Origin: Paenarthrobacter histidinolovorans
Lineage (GTDB): Bacteria > Actinomycetota > Actinomycetes > Actinomycetales > Micrococcaceae
Length of the DNA: 64,000 nucleotides
NCBI RefSeq assembly: GCF_014647595.1
Contig: NZ_BMPM01000011.1
Location: 1-64,000 of the forward strand
Direction: 5' to 3'
In this document: positions 59,244 to 64,000 of the stretch, piece by piece
Layout of the letters: the number at the start of each line of letters is the position of its first letter
Numbering within the stretch: position 1 is the first letter of the stretch
The notes under the pieces: model-generated
What the model saw: only the letters and a program-made list of their open reading frames with translations
What the model was told of the DNA's origin: nothing
Database searches by the model: none
Translations under genes and position numbers: made by a program

Positions 59244-60822
59244 GGGAGAACACTCCCTTCGGGTCGTAGGTGGCGCGTGCGCGTTTGAGACGGGGCAGGT
59301 TGCCCTTGTAGTAGAGGTCGAACGACGTCAGCCCGGAGGTGTTCCAGGTGCTGTCGTCCAGGTCCGTGTCTGCGTAGTTGACGAAAGCGCCATCTGCCGT
59401 GGAGTTCAGCGGAGGGACTCCGCCGGTGGAGGCGAACATGCCCCTGTAGGTGTTACGGGTCCAGGTGACGTTGGCTTGGTCATCTTCGGGGTTATCCCAG
59501 ATGGATACGACTTGGAATTTGATGATGGAGTCCCGTTGGGGGACAGCTGTCGCGTCCGGGGCGACGGTGTTCACGGCACCCCCGTAGGAGGCGATCATCA
59601 GCAACGCTCCGGGGTTGGTGATCGTTGGATCGTTCAGGCCGCGGTAGGCAGCGGCGATCGCTTCGGGCGTGTAGGTTCGACGAAGGTAGGCTGACTTGCC
59701 TTTGAATCGGCGGGTCGAGTCGGGCCCGGTAAAACCGGACCATTGCGTGGCCTGCATCCACGGCACGAGTCGTCGCTGGGTTACCTTCGCCGGAGGGATT
59801 CCCGCCGAGATCGCTGCCAGGTAGCGGTTCAGGACGCCTTCGGCGTCAGGGGTTGCTGCATCGACGATGGTGTCCATGGTGATGAAGCCGTTGGAGCGGT
59901 GCCATGTTTTGAGTTGGGCAAAAAGGTTCGCTTCCGGGGTTCCCGGGGCAGCGTGGTTTTCGTGCCATTGGCCGTGGTTGTTCAGCAACCGGGTAAATGA
60001 TGCTTCATCGATGCCTTCCCAGGACCAGGAAACGGTGCTGAGCCATACATGGCGCGGCGGCGAAGGCAGTGACTTCTCCGGTTTGGTATCCGCCGCTGAG
60101 GGGCTGCGGAGCCAGTAGCGGGTCGCGATGCCGAAATTCCCTCCCCCGCCCCCGGTGTAGGCCCACCACAAATCGTGGTGTCTGTCCTGTGGGTTCCGGG
60201 TGCCGCGGCTGACAGTCACAGAACCGTCCTGGCGGACGTGGACGGCTTCGACGGCGAGGAGGTGGTCGACGACCAGGCCGTCGCGTCGGTTCATTGAACC
60301 GTAGCCGCCGCCGGCGATGTGCCCACCGGCAGCAACGGTGGGGCAGTTACCGGCGGGCACGTAGACACCCCACTGTTTGTAGAGCAGCTGGTAGACCAGC
60401 CCGAGCTGTGCGCCGGCGCCTATTTCGAAGGCATTCATCTCCGGGTCCCAGCGGACTTGGTCCATGGCGGAGAGGTCGATAATGGATTTCACTGCCGGGT
60501 TGGAGACGAAACCTTCGTAGCAGTGCCCTCCGCTGCGGGCAGACGGTCGCAGTCCCAGCCGTAGGACGGTGCGGAGTTCTTCGGCTACCTCAGCTGATGT
60601 GCGTGGGAAAGCAATGCGTTGGGCCTGTCCTTTCCACCGCAAATTAGTGCCTTGTTGAAGATCCTCGAATTGTTCGGAATCCGAGGTGATGACTTGATAA
60701 CTGCCGGTTCGCGTTTGGGCCCCGGCCGCTTCGGCGCGGGCGGGCGCACCGCTCAGGGCGATGGCGCCCAATAGTGCTCCGCTTGCGCTGAGCATTGACC
60801 GTCGGGAGGCGGTGTGGTTCAA
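59218..60822 (-). CDS. Tat-exported FAD oxidase, BBE type with two FAD-attachment sites
   Basis: A 534-residue oxidase. The N-terminus is a twin-arginine signal (SRRSMLSASGALLGAIAL, then APARAEA), so it should be exported folded. The FAD domain has RSGGHCYEG, with the usual FAD-linking histidine, and GNCPTVAAGGHIAGGGYG, whose cysteine is the second covalent site of bicovalent berberine-bridge enzymes. The BBE C-terminus reads LKRARATYDPKGVFSHAQSIP. I chose TTG at 60822: it overlaps the VOC stop (TTGA) and has GGAG 7 bases upstream. The frame is open to 60945. Probable role: oxidation of an alcohol on the exported product. Confidence 0.88.
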   Translation of the reverse strand: MNHTASRRSMLSASGALLGAIALSGAPARAEAAGAQTRTGSYQVITSDSEQFEDLQQGTNLRWKGQAQRIAFPRTSAEVAEELRTVLRLGLRPSARSGGHCYEGFVSNPAVKSIIDLSAMDQVRWDPEMNAFEIGAGAQLGLVYQLLYKQWGVYVPAGNCPTVAAGGHIAGGGYGSMNRRDGLVVDHLLAVEAVHVRQDGSVTVSRGTRNPQDRHHDLWWAYTGGGGGNFGIATRYWLRSPSAADTKPEKSLPSPPRHVWLSTVSWSWEGIDEASFTRLLNNHGQWHENHAAPGTPEANLFAQLKTWHRSNGFITMDTIVDAATPDAEGVLNRYLAAISAGIPPAKVTQRRLVPWMQATQWSGFTGPDSTRRFKGKSAYLRRTYTPEAIAAAYRGLNDPTITNPGALLMIASYGGAVNTVAPDATAVPQRDSIIKFQVVSIWDNPEDDQANVTWTRNTYRGMFASTGGVPPLNSTADGAFVNYADTDLDDSTWNTSGLTSFDLYYKGNLPRLKRARATYDPKGVFSHAQSIPLA

Positions 60823-61715
60823 GAGAACGCTCCGATCGCGATGGGGGTGCGGAGCGCGACGGCGTCTTTTTCGTAGGGAAGGGTGCCGTCGGGCATGTTG
60901 ATGATCTCCAGCTGAAGCCCGAACGGGGAGTTGAGGTAAACCCACCTGTCTCCCGCGATCGGTCCGTCAGTGATGGTCTCAGGTTCACCCAAGGGGACGT
61001 AGCCGCCGGTTTTTCGGAAGGAAGTTACGGCCTTGTCCACGTCATCGGCGTGGAATGCTACGTGATGACCACCCAGGTCGCTGTTGGCAGGCCGAGGTGA
61101 CGGCGACTGTCCATGGAGCACTGCCACGGGGAGCCCGTGGTCGCTGGCGAAGAGGTAGCCAGTGGCCCCGAATGCTGTGATGGCCTCGTGTTTGCTGAAG
61201 CCGAGCGTGGATGTCAGTTCGCGTTGGGCCGTGGCGAAGTCGTACCGGCTCAGTGCAACTGCCCCGAGGAGACGCTGCGCTGGTCTGTGTTGGATTGCCA
61301 AGTGGATCCCGGAAGGCAGTGCTACGTCATATCCGTTGATCGGATGCTCGATGGGGCGGACGGTCGCGTTCTCGTTGTACAGCCTGGCGATCACGCGGTC
61401 AGGGTTCGGGGTCTGGAAGATGAGGAAGAAACTCCCGGCCGCCCCTGGGGGAGTGTCCCAGGAGCGGCGTTCGGCGCCGTCGTACTCGAAAAGTTCGAGA
61501 TTGGTCCCCCGAACATTCATTGCCGCCACCGACAACGAGCAGTTTCCCCGGGCTCCTAGTTTCGCTGCCATCCATCCGGGCTCCCGTTCAGTGATCGGGC
61601 CTTCGATGTAGCAGACCTCAGCGCCAAGGGCGTTCCTCAGGTCGTGGGTCGCTTGGTGAAGCGATCTGATAGTGAGACCGAAGTGGTCAATGCCGCGAAT
61701 TCGGGCACGGTTCAT
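60819..61715 (-). CDS. two-domain VOC protein, possible 2-epi-5-epi-valiolone epimerase
   Basis: A 298-residue protein with two VOC modules. The first starts RGIDHFGLTIRSLHQA and closes with NLELFEYDG; the second has LGGHHVAFHADDVDKA and LQLEIINMPDG. The His/Glu pairs at these places are the expected metal ligands. In the cetoniacytone cluster a VOC protein epimerises 2-epi-5-epi-valiolone, and here too it is encoded with an EEVS-like cyclase, so I infer the same reaction. Dioxygenase activity is the main alternative. It starts 98 bp after the SDR gene stop and is coupled to the oxidase gene by TTGA. Confidence 0.82.
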   Translation of the reverse strand: MNRARIRGIDHFGLTIRSLHQATHDLRNALGAEVCYIEGPITEREPGWMAAKLGARGNCSLSVAAMNVRGTNLELFEYDGAERRSWDTPPGAAGSFFLIFQTPNPDRVIARLYNENATVRPIEHPINGYDVALPSGIHLAIQHRPAQRLLGAVALSRYDFATAQRELTSTLGFSKHEAITAFGATGYLFASDHGLPVAVLHGQSPSPRPANSDLGGHHVAFHADDVDKAVTSFRKTGGYVPLGEPETITDGPIAGDRWVYLNSPFGLQLEIINMPDGTLPYEKDAVALRTPIAIGAFS

Positions 61716-61813
61716 GATTCCCCCTGAATGTGATGCGAGTCAGACCTGGGTTTGGCCTGTGCGGATGTGACGCATTTGGACGCGGTAACGGTCCGGTACT
61801 GCTGATAAGCCGG

Positions 61814-62587
61814 TTAGATGTTGGTGCCGCCGGTGGCATCGATTTTCTGCCCTGTGATCCAGCGCGCTTCGTCTGAGGCAAGGAATGCCACAATGCTTGC
61901 GATGTCGTCGGGCTGGCCCACGCGGCCCAGAGCGCTGCTGGCGGCGACCCCGGCCTGGGCTTCGTCGTTGCCGCGGAGCCAACCAGCATTGATATCCGTG
62001 TCCACCACTCCAGGGGCTACCGAGTTCACGGTGATTTCCCGGGGTCCCAAGTGCTTGGCGAGGGTCAAGGTGAAGGCTTCGATGGCGCCCTTGGTGAGGG
62101 CGTAACCAATGATTTCCGGGAATGCTATGCGGGTCACGCCGGAGGAGATGTTGATGATGCGGCCCCCGTCAGCGATCCGGGTCAGCCCTTCTTTCACGAT
62201 GAAGTACGGCGCATTGACGTTGATGGCCTGCTGGGTTAGGAAGTCTTCCCGGCTGAAGTCCTCAATCGCTCCTCGCAGGGTGACCCCGGCATTGTTCACG
62301 AGAACGTGGATCGGCTGGTTCAAGACGCCGGCTTCGGCCGCGGCTTTGTCGTAGGCCGCCCAGAAATCCTGTGCCGCGGTATCGGCTCCAAGGTCTGCTT
62401 GGAAAGGGAAGGCCTTGCCACCCGCAGCTTCGATTGAGGCCACCACTGCGGCGGCCGCGTCCTTGTCCTTTCCGTAGTGGACGGCGACAGTCAGGCCTGC
62501 TGCGGCAAGGCGGGATGAGATTGCCGCGCCGATACCTCGGCTGGCTCCGGTGACAACGGCGATGTGTTCTTTGTGTGTTTCGCTCAT
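61814..62587 (-). CDS. short-chain dehydrogenase/reductase (SDR)
   Basis: A 257-residue classical SDR. The cofactor loop is TGASRGIG near residues 13-20, with NNAG about residue 98. The catalytic Ser (NISSGV) and Tyr-x3-Lys (YALTKG) follow, and a C-terminal GQKIDATGG is standard. The residue pattern after the second strand (HYGKDKD) leaves NAD/NADP preference open. It is the first gene of the minus-strand operon and divergent from the TetR gene. Likely it oxidises or reduces a ring hydroxyl/ketone of the cyclitol. Confidence 0.92.
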   Translation of the reverse strand: MSETHKEHIAVVTGASRGIGAAISSRLAAAGLTVAVHYGKDKDAAAAVVASIEAAGGKAFPFQADLGADTAAQDFWAAYDKAAAEAGVLNQPIHVLVNNAGVTLRGAIEDFSREDFLTQQAINVNAPYFIVKEGLTRIADGGRIINISSGVTRIAFPEIIGYALTKGAIEAFTLTLAKHLGPREITVNSVAPGVVDTDINAGWLRGNDEAQAGVAASSALGRVGQPDDIASIVAFLASDEARWITGQKIDATGGTNI

Positions 62588-62746
62588 GAATGAGATACTT
62601 GCATACGTTTAGCGATCACTACAAGAAAGATGTCGAAAACTTATTTGTGGCGCTGGCCACAGCAGATAAACCACTCTCGTGGAGGCGGCTGGAATAGAAA
62701 CAAGCTGCTGGGGGCTCTTCTTGAGAGGATCAACGAGAGGACGAAG
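62588..62746. promoter_or_regulatory. divergent promoter region of the SDR operon and tetR
   Basis: This 159-bp gap must hold the promoters of the minus-strand cluster and of the TetR gene. The 62590-62640 part is AT-richer than average. On the minus strand TTGTAG and AAGTAT are 18 bp apart, a weak promoter candidate. I see no clean palindrome for the TetR protein; CATACGTTTAG near 62602 is the most conspicuous AT-rich core. Confidence 0.4.
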
Positions 62747-63343
62747 ATGTCAGGAAAAGCGGGCCAAGGCCGGAAATTTAATATCGACGATGCTTTGGAA
62801 GCGGCCACCCTTGTCTTTTGGGACAGTGGGTATGAGGGCACCTCCTTGGCTGAGCTCACCAAGGCCATGGGCATAAATCCGCCCAGCCTTTATAAGGCTT
62901 TCGGCTCCAAGGAGGACCTCTTCTTCTCCGTGGTGGACCATTACAACGCCACCCACGGAAACTTCATGTCCGTGGCTTTTGCAGAGGAGGATTCGGGTCT
63001 GAACCTCATGCGGCGGCTGCTGATTGAAGCTGCCGACCATTACCCGTCAAAGACGTTTCCGGGGGGCTGTCTGGTGATCAGTTCCGCCGTCGCGGTCACG
63101 TCCGCGAACCGCCACGTCGCAGACCGCCTGTCCAAGATGCGCAACGACAACATCCTGGCCATGGCGGAAGCACTGACGCGGGACCGCGACGCCGGCAGGA
63201 TCCCCCAGTCAACCGATACTCATGCGATGGCGGCCTTCGTTGGAGCCACGCTGCAGGGAATGAGCCAGCAAGCCCGGGACGGGGCCAGCAAAGAGGATCT
63301 CCTCCGTATCGCCCACTACGCCATCAGTGCAATCGAGGCCTGA
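62747..63343 (+). CDS. TetR/AcrR-family regulator
   Basis: A 198-residue regulator. The N-terminal helix-turn-helix covers about residues 9-55: FNIDDALEAATLVFWDSGYEGTSLAELTKAMGINPPSLYKAFGSKEDLF in outline, the standard TetR pattern. The C-terminal ligand domain (about 70-195) has FPGGCLVISSAVAV, as in AcrR/NemR-type members. The ATG at 62747 has GAGAGG 6 bases upstream; the frame is open to 62630. It is divergent from the SDR operon and is its probable repressor, released by a pathway metabolite. Confidence 0.9.
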   Translation: MSGKAGQGRKFNIDDALEAATLVFWDSGYEGTSLAELTKAMGINPPSLYKAFGSKEDLFFSVVDHYNATHGNFMSVAFAEEDSGLNLMRRLLIEAADHYPSKTFPGGCLVISSAVAVTSANRHVADRLSKMRNDNILAMAEALTRDRDAGRIPQSTDTHAMAAFVGATLQGMSQQARDGASKEDLLRIAHYAISAIEA

Positions 63344-63549
63344 CAGGCTAAAAGGGCCGGAGGCGGTTGGCTGACCGTCCAAGCCGGGAGAGCCTCTTTG
63401 GGATTGAGCGCTGTCAGCCCCTGTGCTACTGACCAGCCATGATTCAGAACGTTGTGCGGCCGTCCATAACAAAGCGCCACTCGCTTGCATAGGGTTGAAG
63501 AGATCTGCTTCACAAAGTACCGCGAACTACCCAAGGATGAGTTTCAACG

Positions 63550-63747
63550 ATGAAGAGCATCGCCCTCCTGCGCGAACGAGCCACCCGCGTCATGCCCACC
63601 GGTTCCCACTGCCCGGCGTCGGGCTTGTGGAGCCCGGACTGCGACCCCGATGCCGTCCAGGTTTTTGCTGAAGGCCATGTGCTGCCCGCCCACAACGGTG
63701 TGGCCACTGTCTGGCGGCGGCAGGCTGCCGCTGAAGTCCCGGCATGA
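63550..63747 (+). CDS. small hypothetical protein, 65 residues
   Basis: An ATG-started gene with AAGGATGAG about 9 bases upstream. The product starts KSIALLRERATRVMPTGSHCPASGLW and has two cysteines (HCPAS, PDCDP) that might bind metal or pair. No family is recognised. Its stop overlaps the next gene's ATG (ATGA), so the two form a translationally coupled pair. The ~200 bp between tetR and this gene holds no clear element. Confidence 0.65.
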   Translation: MKSIALLRERATRVMPTGSHCPASGLWSPDCDPDAVQVFAEGHVLPAHNGVATVWRRQAAAEVPA

Positions 63748-63974
63748 CCAGCTCCATACTGAACAGGCCGGCCGACTACCGCCACGTACCCGCTGCCGAG
63801 TGGGCCGAGCTCAGCGCCGGCGATCCCGTGTGGATTTACGACGTCGCGTGGGGTGCCGGCACGGGCCGCGTGGACGACGTGTCCAAACACCAGGAGTTGC
63901 TCTGGGTGGTCCTCGAACCGACCGGTCGCAAACTCATTTGCGGCACGGACGACGTCGAGGTCTGGTCCGTCTGA
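63744..63974 (+). CDS. small hypothetical protein with beta-barrel-like pattern
   Basis: A 76-residue protein translated from an ATG overlapping the previous gene's stop. AELSAGDPVWIYDVAWGAGTGRVDDV and LLWVVLEPTGRKLICGTDDVEVW suggest a five-strand SH3-like barrel. The order of motifs resembles the middle of the hypothetical protein at 41888-42262. No signal peptide or membrane span. Function unknown. Confidence 0.68.
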   Translation: MTSSILNRPADYRHVPAAEWAELSAGDPVWIYDVAWGAGTGRVDDVSKHQELLWVVLEPTGRKLICGTDDVEVWSV

Positions 63975-64000
63975 AAGACCCGCCGGGATGGCACTTAATA

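Overview
The window looks like a chromosomal segment of a high-GC actinobacterium of the Micrococcaceae, most probably Arthrobacter or Paenarthrobacter. The signs are lsr2 and clpC next to lysS, disA with radA, an actinobacterial-type argA, a GAF-ANTAR regulator, a PHO box of GTTCACC direct repeats before pstS, and many GTG/TTG starts. It opens with the 3' end of a 5S rRNA, so an rRNA operon ends here. I see no CRISPR array, prophage, insertion sequence or plasmid origin.

Layout. 1-8 kb: 5S end, three tandem paralogous alpha/beta hydrolases (minus strand), lysS with a 57-aa membrane protein, lsr2, clpC. 8-14 kb: glycosyltransferase, S9 peptidase, argA, flavin oxidase. 14-17 kb: dihydroxyacetone kinase dhaKLM, then stress-type small proteins. 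17-21 kb: VOC proteins, GAF-ANTAR and AraC regulators, dctA. 21-29 kb: a lipoprotein, mutY, disA, radA, PAP2 and FUSC membrane proteins. 29-37 kb: phosphate uptake, with pstSCAB behind a PHO box, a repeat-rich island holding a lipoprotein with a 134-residue tandem duplication, and a Pit transporter with its DUF47 partner. 37-45 kb: lipoprotein, an 86-nt structured element, tRNA-Lys(UUU), methyltransferase, GH51 arabinofuranosidase with a LacI-type site, LacI regulator, PLP enzyme, flavin reductase. 45-52 kb: ureABCEFGD plus a NiCoT nickel transporter. 52-54 kb: ECF-like sigma factor and a membrane-anchored partner.

54.7-63.3 kb is the most interesting part. It is a tightly overlapping minus-strand operon with a divergent TetR regulator, encoding an SDR, a two-domain VOC protein, a Tat-exported bicovalent-type flavin oxidase, a membrane acyltransferase, a sedoheptulose 7-phosphate cyclase-like enzyme, a bicupin, a small cupin and an MFS exporter. 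I read it as a compact, apparently undescribed C7-cyclitol pathway, with synthesis inside the cell and acylation/oxidation at or beyond the membrane.

Two repeat families stand out. One is a 66-bp palindrome with CCCAAC/GTTGGG-type ends, in four copies of exactly equal length, each at or near a gene 3' end. The other is a GC-rich palindrome at the starts of ureF and ureD. In both urease genes the palindrome is followed by a stretch of coding sequence with an unusual T/G third-base bias.
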